DNA from: G963676655 sp963676655
GTDB taxonomy: Bacteria > Verrucomicrobiota > Lentisphaeria > Victivallales > Victivallaceae
Direction: 5' to 3'
DNA length: 64,000 nt
Assembly: GCA_963676655.2 (NCBI GenBank)
Contig: CAXXKX010000004.1
Span: forward strand, 930,001 to 994,000
This document shows, in pieces, positions 37,350 through 45,644 of this stretch (positions are counted from its first letter, which is position 1; each line of letters begins with the position of its first letter). The position numbers and the translations under genes are program-made. The notes under the pieces are model-generated. The model ran no database searches and was not told the origin of the DNA. It was given only the letters and a program-made list of their open reading frames with translations.

Positions 37350-39179
37350 ATGGGTTTATTCAGCGACAAATGTGAAAAATGCGGTGTCAAGGTTAAAAAA
37401 CGGGCCAGGTTTTGCAGTAAATGCGGTGAGGCCGCTCCGGGTTCCTGGGTGAAATGTTCCAGTTGTAATAAGTGGATCGGGGTTGAATCCGAATACTGCC
37501 CTCATTGCAAAGCATTACAAAGGCGGGACGAACGCGAACTGATTGAGAATAATGTTATCCCTTTAAAACGCGGCGTATTTGCCCAGCGGGTGGATATGAA
37601 ACAGATTCTGGCGCGGCTGGATAAGAGCAAGGAAGTCATTGTCGAGCATGGCACAGCTGCTATCTTAATGGTCGACGGTAATATTGAGGATGTTTTGGGA
37701 CCGGGTACTTATGCCGCTTCCGAAGGTCGTTTGAAGAAATTCATTTCCGGTGAATCAACCAAAAGTTTATTTGTCGTAAATGCCGGAGAAATTGTTTTCC
37801 CTTACTCGAATGACGAATTGCGCTCAAAAGAGGATATGCATCTGGAAGTTTATTCGGAGGTCATTTTGCAATTCGATCCTCGTCATGCCGGCAACCTGAT
37901 CAGTAACGTAATCAAGGGGCGCCGATCTTTGTTTCACGCTCCGGTTCTCGATGGCGGCCAGGATGGCGACATAACGATGCTCGGTCATTCCGACTTCTGG
38001 AACTTTTTGAAAAACGAGTTCCACAACAGTATTAAAAAGCTTTGCTACTCGATTAGTATCGATGATTTGATCAAAAACCCTGATGTTCGTTTGAAATTCG
38101 AAAAGGAATTTACCGAGCAGTTCCAGCGGGCCGGACTGAGTTGCGGAATGCGGTTGATCCGCGTATCGGCAATTGAGTTTTCGGGCGCGGATTACGAGGG
38201 GTTGCGTGAAAAAAATGGCGAAATAGAATTGGCGACCCGTCAGGCTGTTTTGGAAAAGCGTGCCAGGCAGACTTTGATGGAAGGTCAGAAAGACAAGGTA
38301 AAAGACGAACAGGAATTGCAGCTTTACTTGGATCAACTGGCTCAGGAATACAGCATCGATCAGGATCAGAAAGCCTTTGACCTTGAAGTGTTCAGAAATA
38401 ACCTGTCCCATGATCTGCAGTTGAAAAAAATCTCACAGGAACGCCAATTGCTGAGTGAGGAAGCTGAATATCAGCGCCAGGAGGAGATTCTGGCTCGTAC
38501 TTTCAACATAAATGAAACGGTTAGAACGAGGGACTTCGAGCGAAGTGAGGAACGCAAAGACGTTGAGCAGGAAATTGATTTGGACGATAAGCGTTTTACC
38601 CATGACCAGAACAAGGAGGCCAGGGAACACGCGGCCAAGATGTCCAGACTGAGCGATATGCTTGACCTGAAAGAACGCAAAAAAGCGATAAAAATGCAGG
38701 AAAAACGCGATTTGTTGTCTGAGTACGCGAAGTATTCCGACGCACAACTGGCAACAATCCTGCCACCAGAACAGGTTGAACAGATTCTGAAAGTTCGTCA
38801 ACTCGAACGGGAAGCGAAAGAGCGTGAGGATATGTCAAAGCTTTCTCCTGAAGCAATTATGGCGATGAAACTGAATTCCGGCGATGTGGCACATGTTATG
38901 ACCAACATGCACAACGCAAATGCTCAAGTTGAAATAGCCAAAGCCAATCAGCAAGCCAATGCGGATGCTCTGAAGGCCCAGGCGGAAGTTTTTGCCGCCC
39001 AGTCCCAGGCCAAGATCAGTGAAGCCGAAGCGAACGGCAAAGTCGCCGCCGCCGAAGCCAAATCCGAAACCATCGAGAAAGCCAATAATCAGTTTGAAAG
39101 GGTCCTCGATAAATCATTGGACGCCAATACTAAAGCTATCGGTAACGACAATGGCACAACGGTTATAAATAATAAGTAA
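37350..39179 (+). CDS. SPFH (band 7)-domain protein with two N-terminal zinc ribbons
   Basis: 609 residues without signal peptide or membrane helix. Two zinc ribbons stand at the N-terminus (CEKCG...CSKCG at about 8-26, CSSCN...CPHCK at about 36-54). The SPFH-like domain covers about 70-310 (VIVEHGTAAILMVDGNIEDVLGPG, VYSEVILQFDP, LRLIRVSAIEF-like MRLIRVSAIEF), of the YdjI/virion-core-like type. The last 290 residues are coiled coil, ending with an Ala/Glu/Lys-rich stretch as in flotillins. SPFH proteins oligomerise on membranes and shape microdomains. Zinc-ribbon SPFH genes are common next to stress and membrane-repair genes. Strong ribosome site AGGAGG. Confidence 0.85.
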   Translation: MGLFSDKCEKCGVKVKKRARFCSKCGEAAPGSWVKCSSCNKWIGVESEYCPHCKALQRRDERELIENNVIPLKRGVFAQRVDMKQILARLDKSKEVIVEHGTAAILMVDGNIEDVLGPGTYAASEGRLKKFISGESTKSLFVVNAGEIVFPYSNDELRSKEDMHLEVYSEVILQFDPRHAGNLISNVIKGRRSLFHAPVLDGGQDGDITMLGHSDFWNFLKNEFHNSIKKLCYSISIDDLIKNPDVRLKFEKEFTEQFQRAGLSCGMRLIRVSAIEFSGADYEGLREKNGEIELATRQAVLEKRARQTLMEGQKDKVKDEQELQLYLDQLAQEYSIDQDQKAFDLEVFRNNLSHDLQLKKISQERQLLSEEAEYQRQEEILARTFNINETVRTRDFERSEERKDVEQEIDLDDKRFTHDQNKEAREHAAKMSRLSDMLDLKERKKAIKMQEKRDLLSEYAKYSDAQLATILPPEQVEQILKVRQLEREAKEREDMSKLSPEAIMAMKLNSGDVAHVMTNMHNANAQVEIAKANQQANADALKAQAEVFAAQSQAKISEAEANGKVAAAEAKSETIEKANNQFERVLDKSLDANTKAIGNDNGTTVINNK

Positions 39180-39365
39180 CGATATATAAAGATATTGGCA
39201 TCAGCGAACATTTGCCCTCTACCATTTTGTACCATCGGGGCAATCTGCTGATAGTTCTATTATCTTCTTGAGGGTAATTATATTGTTGAAAATGCGGCAT
39301 TTGAGTTGAAATGTTAAATATTTAGTGATAAAGTTTTACATTATTCAGTTTTTTTGTCATTGCGG

Positions 39366-39396
39366 CGCGTGATATGGTAATATTGTGCACGAATGA
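39366..39396 (+). promoter_or_regulatory. Bipartite promoter-like element (copy 7)
   Basis: GCGTGATA, 16 bases, then GAATGA. The second half overlaps the ATG at 39393, so that codon cannot be the start of the downstream gene if this is a promoter; the ATG at 39435 fits. Confidence 0.65.
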
Positions 39397-39434
39397 AAAA
39401 TAAAAAAAGGAAAGAATCAGAGGGACTTTGCAGG

Positions 39435-41051
39435 ATGTCTGTCAAGTGTAAATGTAATACTATACTCGAAGAGGGCGAGTTTTTTTGCCATAAATGCGGG
39501 ACCAGGGTTGCCGACCTAGCGCCACAAGAAGATTCGAACGATGTAAACAAAGTCGATCGGCAGGATGACGCACCGGCGGCGAAAAGCCGCAATGAAGTAT
39601 TTATGTCCAGACAGTCATCGCTGAAAGATCTGGAATATGAAGGCGCACCTTCCGGTGTGACGGTAAGGTTGGACGGAGCGGATGTTGATGTTTTAAATCA
39701 GAATTCGAGTCTGGGAAGTGAAAGAACCACCGAACTTAAACGCGAGGTTTTAACCTCTGTGCCGGAACTGAAACCCATTCCGGCTTTGGCCCAGTCGGAT
39801 TTTTCTTCCGATTGCAGTCATTTTCAAGTGGAGTGGAATCAGGGGTGTTCGATTTTTTTGTCACAATACACCACCGCTTTCCAGTTCCGGATTACGCCTT
39901 TGAATGAGGAAGCGCGCAGAGCCTCAAAGATAATGCTCTATTTGAAATTACCATTGACTAATGAATTCACCCAATGCACGCTGCGTCCTTTGGTTAATTT
40001 GACCCGCTCAAGAATTGTCGACCACAACTATACGCCAGGTATTTCCAATCAAGGTCCGAACCAGTCGGTCGGGTTCCATTTCTCATATCATATTGATGAT
40101 GTCGAATACTGTTATGACAGCACTTTTTATATTGATATTTATCCGCAGAATGAACGCAGCGACAAAATTCTGGAAAACCTGACGATCAAGATTGGTGATA
40201 TCAGTCAAGCCGGAGACGTCAGCGATCATACGCTGGGTCTCTTCAACGGATTTAATTTGAATAACGTCCAGAGGTCGACGGCTGAATTGTTCAACGAACT
40301 GAAGAAAGCGGAATTATGGAAAAAGTTCGAGCTTTATCAGGGCTATTCATTGACGCCGCCGAAAAATACTCGAACAACAATGCGTCGGGCGGCCGCTCCG
40401 GTTAAACGTCGCAAAAAAATTATTCTTGAATGTAAAAACGGGACGACAATCCACTTGTTCGGTTCAGATGTTGTGGCCGGCAGAAGCAAGAGCTGCGATA
40501 TTACGCTGCGGCACGATCCCGGTTCCATGCCGCATTTTGATTTAGATCAGTTGCGGTCGATGAATTTGAAAATCAGCAGCCGGCACTGTCAGATGGGGAT
40601 TGACCGGGCCGGGGCCTGGATTTCCGATCCGGGATCGACAAACGGCACCTATCTCAATGAACAAAGAATATTCAGCCCGAAACGATACTTGAAGGAACAG
40701 AAGGAGTATCTGCTTTCACTTGCCGCGGCTAAGTCCAATGGATTTAATTTGGTTGTGTTTCTGCGGGTTTACTTACTGCCTGAACAATATGCTAAAGATT
40801 CCAATCAAACGCAGGGAACTACCGCTGGAATGGTTGTTAAGCGCAAGGACCACGAGGCAGATACATATATGTTGGTGAATCGGCTCTTGCCGCTTGCCTC
40901 CGCCGCTCCTGACTCCGGAAACTTTTTTATCTCATATAAGGATAATAATTTCGCCTTGACCGATAACAACAAGATCTGGATCTGGCTTGAACCGAATGTG
41001 TCTTTGCCGGAGGAATGCGGGCTTGTCCGGGTGGTTGACGTTGAAAATTAA
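39435..41051 (+). CDS. Zinc-ribbon and FHA domain protein
   Basis: 538 residues from 39435, which has GAGGGA 10 bases upstream. The ATG at 39393 lies inside the promoter element. The N-terminus is a zinc ribbon (CKCNTILEEGEFFCHKCG). A central domain of about 150 residues is beta-rich and not recognised. The FHA domain lies at about 330-420: VVAGRSKSCDITL, ISSRHCQM, STNGTYLNEQRI, so the phospho-threonine site is intact. A C-terminal beta-rich part follows. With seven kinases around, this is a likely reader of kinase phosphorylation. It stands next to the SPFH gene, which also has zinc ribbons. Confidence 0.82.
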   Translation: MSVKCKCNTILEEGEFFCHKCGTRVADLAPQEDSNDVNKVDRQDDAPAAKSRNEVFMSRQSSLKDLEYEGAPSGVTVRLDGADVDVLNQNSSLGSERTTELKREVLTSVPELKPIPALAQSDFSSDCSHFQVEWNQGCSIFLSQYTTAFQFRITPLNEEARRASKIMLYLKLPLTNEFTQCTLRPLVNLTRSRIVDHNYTPGISNQGPNQSVGFHFSYHIDDVEYCYDSTFYIDIYPQNERSDKILENLTIKIGDISQAGDVSDHTLGLFNGFNLNNVQRSTAELFNELKKAELWKKFELYQGYSLTPPKNTRTTMRRAAAPVKRRKKIILECKNGTTIHLFGSDVVAGRSKSCDITLRHDPGSMPHFDLDQLRSMNLKISSRHCQMGIDRAGAWISDPGSTNGTYLNEQRIFSPKRYLKEQKEYLLSLAAAKSNGFNLVVFLRVYLLPEQYAKDSNQTQGTTAGMVVKRKDHEADTYMLVNRLLPLASAAPDSGNFFISYKDNNFALTDNNKIWIWLEPNVSLPEECGLVRVVDVEN

Positions 41052-41078
41052 AAAATTTTCTGGAATTGGCTTGTTTAA

Positions 41079-41109
41079 CGCGTGATATGGAATGGTGTAT
41101 CACGAATGT
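41079..41109 (+). promoter_or_regulatory. Bipartite promoter-like element (copy 8)
   Basis: GCGTGATA, 16 bases, then GAATGT, 57 bases before the CsgG-like gene start at 41166. Confidence 0.65.
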
Positions 41110-41165
41110 GTATATAGAAATAAGGGTATCTTTTTTAATTAAACTTAACGGAAAATGGAGTTGAT

Positions 41166-42362
41166 ATGAAAATCAGAATCACAGCATTGATTGTGGTGGC
41201 GGTCCTTATGGTGTTTGGAACGTTCACTTACGGACAGCAGGCCATGATAGACCGGGCGGTCGATGCCGCGGCCACTAAAACAATTAATGATTTGACAAGG
41301 TCCAGTCAAACGGCCGGAATCAAGTCTATTGCTTTTTTCGGGTTGAAAGGCGGAGAGGGGCATTACTCCTCTTTGTTCCAGGCGGCAATGGCCAAATCAA
41401 GCAGTCGATTCACTTTTTACACCCGTGATGAGAAGTTGTGGGATAAATTAGTCGGTGAAATCGAGTTCGGGGAGAAGCGCGAAGATGTAATGAGCAAGGA
41501 ATCGGTCCAGAAGTTCGGTAAGATTTCCGGCGTTCAGGCCTATATGTATGGTCGGGTTCTGGAAGCGGATATAAACAGTGACGGCAACGCCGTGTTCCGG
41601 GTCTCGTTGACGCTTTCCGAGGTTGAAACCGGGCGTTTTATCTGGGGCGGACAGATTACCGGGGTGTCCCGGAAAGTAAGCTTGCCGATCAAAGTTCCGA
41701 TGAATGTGCTGCAGGCGGCAATCGATGCCGGGAAAAAACTCAATGATGATCTGATGTTCCAGAAAACCTCCCTGCCGGAATGCAATATCTTTGTGGTGCC
41801 GTTTCTCGGCGAGGACGCCAAGGGGCTTTTTGATCCGGTGATAAGTGAAATTAAGCGTAATTTCGGGACGAAGGTTTCATTTTACGCCGATCCGGACAAA
41901 CTTGATTTCCTGCGGCTCGATGATATCAAAAGCGATATTAACGGCAATACGCCTACCTATACTTCAAAACAACTGACCGAACTGATGCAGAAGCTGCAGC
42001 AGGCTTACAATACAAATCCCAACGCGATTATGAGCGGTAAATTCGGTAAAGATAAGGTTAACGCCTATCTGCAGGTCATCGTGACCAATGTTGAGCGGTT
42101 AAAAGAGGGCGGGTTTAGAATTACCAGGATTGCAATTAACGCCCAGTTGCGCGATCTTTCCAATAACCGTTTGCTCTGGAGCAAAAACGTCATTGGTGAA
42201 TACAAGCAAGAGCTTACCTTGTTAGAACGAATTAAAGATTTTTGGAAAGACAACAGTAACTGGTTGATCATTGTGCTGTGTATTGTCGGTGGTCTAATTG
42301 TGCTTGTCGCTGGAGGAGTTCTGTTCATAATTTTCCTCCGTATGATAACCCGTCCGAGATAA
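41166..42362 (+). CDS. Exported CsgG-like protein with C-terminal membrane anchor
   Basis: 398 residues. A signal peptide ends near FTYGQQ. Two related halves have a CsgG/LpoB-type pattern: SIAFFGLKGGEGHYSSLFQAAM, then FTFYTRDEKLWDKLV, VQAYMYGRVLEAD and VSLTLSEVETGRFIWGGQI; and in the second half CNIFVVPFLGEDAKGLF with ITRIAINAQLRDLSNNRLLWS. A single membrane helix lies at the C-terminus (about 363-392, WLIIVLCIVGGLIVLVAGGVLFII), so the protein is an external, membrane-tied sensor or assembly factor. The lipoprotein gene follows after 37 bases. Confidence 0.65.
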   Translation: MKIRITALIVVAVLMVFGTFTYGQQAMIDRAVDAAATKTINDLTRSSQTAGIKSIAFFGLKGGEGHYSSLFQAAMAKSSSRFTFYTRDEKLWDKLVGEIEFGEKREDVMSKESVQKFGKISGVQAYMYGRVLEADINSDGNAVFRVSLTLSEVETGRFIWGGQITGVSRKVSLPIKVPMNVLQAAIDAGKKLNDDLMFQKTSLPECNIFVVPFLGEDAKGLFDPVISEIKRNFGTKVSFYADPDKLDFLRLDDIKSDINGNTPTYTSKQLTELMQKLQQAYNTNPNAIMSGKFGKDKVNAYLQVIVTNVERLKEGGFRITRIAINAQLRDLSNNRLLWSKNVIGEYKQELTLLERIKDFWKDNSNWLIIVLCIVGGLIVLVAGGVLFIIFLRMITRPR

Positions 42363-42399
42363 TCAAGATTTACAAAATATATTGCCAAGGAGAGAGATC

Positions 42400-43308
42400 A
42401 TGAAATTAACCAAACTTTCAATCGCGGTTGTGCTGACCGGTTTTTTAGCCGGATGTCCCAACCCCTATATCCAGAGTGAAAATGGCAAACCCGCCAACCA
42501 GATCACTGCCGGTAAGAAGCTGCCTCCGATTCAGCCTGAAAAGAACACTTCGGAAGTGGTTGGCCAGCCGGTCGAAGAACTTAAGTTTTTTAATCAAATA
42601 GCTCCGGCCCGGATTCCGGTACAGATATTTTCCCGAAATAATTCGACCGGATTCAGCAAGATTCAGCGGGTAATTGAAGGTAATATCGCCAATGCCGGTT
42701 ACGAAGTGACGGACGAAAAACCGTTCCTGTCAGTTGCGATTCAAAATGGCAAGGTGGACAGTTTTGACAAACTTGGCAATTACTACGTGATTAAAAGCCG
42801 GGTGGAGCTGACGGTATATCGCGACGTTTACGATTACATCAAAGATGCCCTGGGACGGCCGCATCTGCTTTCCAGAGTAACTCTGAAAGCGAAAGGCAAA
42901 AGAATTTTAGGTCGGGAGGATGCAATTGACGACTCCGCTGACAAACTTGCCGCTGAAGCCGCTAAGTGGACCCGCAATGTATGTATCCGGGAACTGAAAG
43001 GACTGGACGCGGTTAAAGTGAAATTTCCGGCGGATAGACTGCAGAAAGCTTTCGGTTACTACAGTCATCATCGGGATTTTTACGAACGCTGCTTGACTGT
43101 TTTTATGCGTAAAGTGGCGGCCAAAGATGGAATCTTCTACTGTCAGATCGTCGGCCGCGATTCCAATTATCTTTCGTTCGAAGTTTTATACCGGAAAAAA
43201 GACTATCCAAACGGTCCGTTTGCCATTCTTGCTGATTTGAGGGTGTATTTTAAAGGTAAAACCCCGGAAGCTCGGGTGGATGAATTCCTCGGTTACGTAA
43301 TGCGTTAA
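42400..43308 (+). CDS. Lipoprotein of unknown function
   Basis: 302 residues from the ATG at 42400, preceded by AAGGAGAG; the frame is open from a TTG at 42382 but that overlaps the ribosome site. Lipobox FLAGC. The mature protein has beta strands and helices in a CsgG/LpoB-like order (VPVQIFSRNNSTGFSKIQRVIEGNIANAGYEV-type region, then RVELTVYRDVYDYI), with a helix-rich middle. It probably works with the CsgG-like protein upstream. The kinase gene follows after only 19 bases. Confidence 0.65.
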   Translation: MKLTKLSIAVVLTGFLAGCPNPYIQSENGKPANQITAGKKLPPIQPEKNTSEVVGQPVEELKFFNQIAPARIPVQIFSRNNSTGFSKIQRVIEGNIANAGYEVTDEKPFLSVAIQNGKVDSFDKLGNYYVIKSRVELTVYRDVYDYIKDALGRPHLLSRVTLKAKGKRILGREDAIDDSADKLAAEAAKWTRNVCIRELKGLDAVKVKFPADRLQKAFGYYSHHRDFYERCLTVFMRKVAAKDGIFYCQIVGRDSNYLSFEVLYRKKDYPNGPFAILADLRVYFKGKTPEARVDEFLGYVMR

Positions 43309-43327
43309 CTCTAAATGTATTTGTATC

Positions 43328-45091
43328 GTGGATATCAAGGACCTTTCAATCGGAAACCTGAAAACTGAAGTTGCCGCGTCGAATGCCGGTAACTTCAGTT
43401 TTGCTGTTGGCGACATGATCGGCCACTACCTGGTGTTAAAACAGCTTGGTCGCGGGGGCATGGGTGAGGTCTATCATGTCCGGCATACCACGCTGGAAAT
43501 TGAATATGCCTTGAAACTGCTGCCTCCTGAATTTACTAGTCAAGCTGGAGCGTTGGCCCGGTTCAGGTCTGAAGCCAAAGTAATGGCCAGATTGGATCAT
43601 CCCAATATTGTCAAGGTCGATGACTTCGGTGATATCGATGGTCGTTACTGGCTTCGGATGGAATTAATGAGTGGTTTACCGGATGGTTCGATCTCGCTGG
43701 CCGACCTGGCATCAGCCAATGGCGGCAGGTTTAATCAGTTAGTGCTGGCTCAGTTTATGCAGCAGGCGCTATCCGGACTGCAATGCGCCCATGAACACGG
43801 GGTTATTCATCGCGATCTTAAACCTGGCAACATCCTGTTGACCGGTACTCCGGAGAATATCACGGTCAAGATTGCCGACTTTGGTCTGGTCAAGCTGGCC
43901 GGAGACGAATGGCTGCGCAGTATGGTTGAAAAGAGCATGTCGGCCAACCGCTCCATCGGCGATCTGGCAACCGAGGCGGTAACCCTTCAGGGTTCCAGTA
44001 CCAACGCGTTGCTGGGAACCTACGCTTATATGAGCCCGGAGCAACAGCGGGGCGAGGATATCGACACTCGCAGTGACCTGTATTCGATGGGCCTTATCAT
44101 CTTCCGTCTGCTGACCGGGGAAAACGCACTCGGCATGAAGCCCCCGAGCCGGTTGGTTGACGGGCTGCTGCCGGACTGGGATGATCTGCTTTACAATGCA
44201 CTTGAAACCAAAAGAGACGTTCGCATCGCCTCTGCAACCGAAATGCTCGATGCTATTGCCGGGATACTGAACAAACTGAAGCAACAGGAAACCGAACTCC
44301 AGGCTTTGACTGTTGATAATACTGGAACATCTTTTGACTATGTGAAAAATGGTGATGTAATGTTGGTGCCTGAATTAGGCATGAAGATGATCTATGTGGA
44401 GCCCGGCTGCTTCCTGATGGGATCTGATGATGATGGGAGCTCGTATAATAACGACAGATATGATATTGAAAAGCCTGTCCATGAAGTAACAATTTCTCGT
44501 GGTTATTGGATCGGTAAGTATGAGGTTACTCAAAGTGAGTACCAGTCAATTGTGGGGAGTAATCCCAGTGATCTCAAAGGAGACAACAAGCCGGTGGAAA
44601 ATGTCAGTTGGAACGATGCTGTGAAGTTCTGTGAGAAGTTGACGGAACGGGAACACCAGGCAGGCCGTCTGCCGTCCGGTTATGAATATCGTTTGCCAAC
44701 TGAGGCCGAGTGGGAGTTTGCGGCCCGTGGTGGAATCCGAAGTTGCGGCTATAAATACAGCGGAAGCGATGATGTTAACAGTGTGGCATGGTATATATCC
44801 AACTCTTGCAACAGAATGCATGAAGTCGGAGCAAAGTCAGGCAATGAACTTGGAATACACGACATGAGTGGAAATGTTTGTGAATGGTGCTATGACTGGT
44901 TAGGTAATTACCCCGGAGGAAGTGTGACCGACCCCACGGGTGCCTCATCAAGCTCGTATCGGGTGATACGTGGTGGGAGCTGGGGTAAAAGCGCTAGGCG
45001 CTGTCGTTCCACTGGTCGTAATGGAGAAGGTCTATTGCGCCGCCACAGACACTTGGGCTTCCGCCTGGTGATGGCAGCTTCGGTAAAGTAA
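43328..45091 (+). CDS. Ser/Thr protein kinase with FGE-like domain, no membrane segment
   Basis: 587 residues from a GTG start. No good ribosome site is visible, but the N-terminus then aligns with that of the kinase at 20932. The kinase domain covers about 30-300 (GRGGMGEVYHV, ALKLL, HRDLKPGN, DFGLVK, YMSPEQ). The motif LSIGNLKT is at residues 6-13 and RSIGDLAT in the activation segment. The FGE-like domain (about 345-583) follows directly without a membrane helix: MIYVEPGCFLMGS, RLPTEAEWEFAARGG, GIHDMSGNVCEW, RGGSWGKSARRCRS, GFRLV. Unlike the other kinase-FGE fusions, both parts should lie in the cytoplasm. The last 35 codons resemble a diversity-generating-retroelement variable region, see findings. 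Confidence 0.9.
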   Translation: MDIKDLSIGNLKTEVAASNAGNFSFAVGDMIGHYLVLKQLGRGGMGEVYHVRHTTLEIEYALKLLPPEFTSQAGALARFRSEAKVMARLDHPNIVKVDDFGDIDGRYWLRMELMSGLPDGSISLADLASANGGRFNQLVLAQFMQQALSGLQCAHEHGVIHRDLKPGNILLTGTPENITVKIADFGLVKLAGDEWLRSMVEKSMSANRSIGDLATEAVTLQGSSTNALLGTYAYMSPEQQRGEDIDTRSDLYSMGLIIFRLLTGENALGMKPPSRLVDGLLPDWDDLLYNALETKRDVRIASATEMLDAIAGILNKLKQQETELQALTVDNTGTSFDYVKNGDVMLVPELGMKMIYVEPGCFLMGSDDDGSSYNNDRYDIEKPVHEVTISRGYWIGKYEVTQSEYQSIVGSNPSDLKGDNKPVENVSWNDAVKFCEKLTEREHQAGRLPSGYEYRLPTEAEWEFAARGGIRSCGYKYSGSDDVNSVAWYISNSCNRMHEVGAKSGNELGIHDMSGNVCEWCYDWLGNYPGGSVTDPTGASSSSYRVIRGGSWGKSARRCRSTGRNGEGLLRRHRHLGFRLVMAASVK

Positions 45092-45204
45092 TTAGAAATT
45101 AGAACGAAGCGAAGCGTAGAGGCCGGCTGAAAGCCGGAGCGAAGCGGCAATTAGAAATTAGAAATGATGACGAAGGCGGAGCCAGTAGCGCCCGTTTGCG
45201 GGCC

Positions 45205-45529
45205 GTAGCGCCAGGTCTCGATGAGACCGGCGGGGAACGCATGAATATGTCGTTAACGTCAATCAGTGATTGCAAAATGTATCTGTGGGTGGGATGCTTC
45301 CGCATCCCGGCGCTTTCATCGAAAGCTGCCCTACCGTAGCTTGCGCTCTCCGAGCGCAAATGGCAAAACATTGTTTAGCCGATCTTGTGTAAAACTACTG
45401 TAGCGCCAGGTCTCGATGAGACCGGCGGGGAATGTACGGATATGTCATTAACGTTAATCAGTGACTGAAGAATACGCCCGAAGATGGGATGCTTCCGCAT
45501 CCCGGCGCTTTCATCGAAAGCAGCCCTAC
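45205..45529 (+). repeat. REP/BIME repeat locus D (two units)
   Basis: Units of 130 bp at 45205-45334 and 45400-45529 with a half second-type REP between them. Just upstream (45092-45184) is a hairpin CCGGCT-GAA-AGCCGG flanked by two copies of ATTAGAAATTAGAA. This and about 100 AT-rich bases fill the 45092-45644 gap. Confidence 0.9.
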
Positions 45530-45644
45530 TTATGGACGTAGCGTGTTTTACCATCTTATTTGGGTTGGTCAATGTTAAGAAAAATAGCGGTAAACAGCAA
45601 TATGAAATATTAAAAAATTACTCATGGAAATTGAACAAATAGAT

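Noticed and set aside
37824..38411. 195-codon minus-strand frame opposite the SPFH gene
   Set aside because: It is the antisense of clear SPFH and coiled-coil coding sequence, with no motif or ribosome site.
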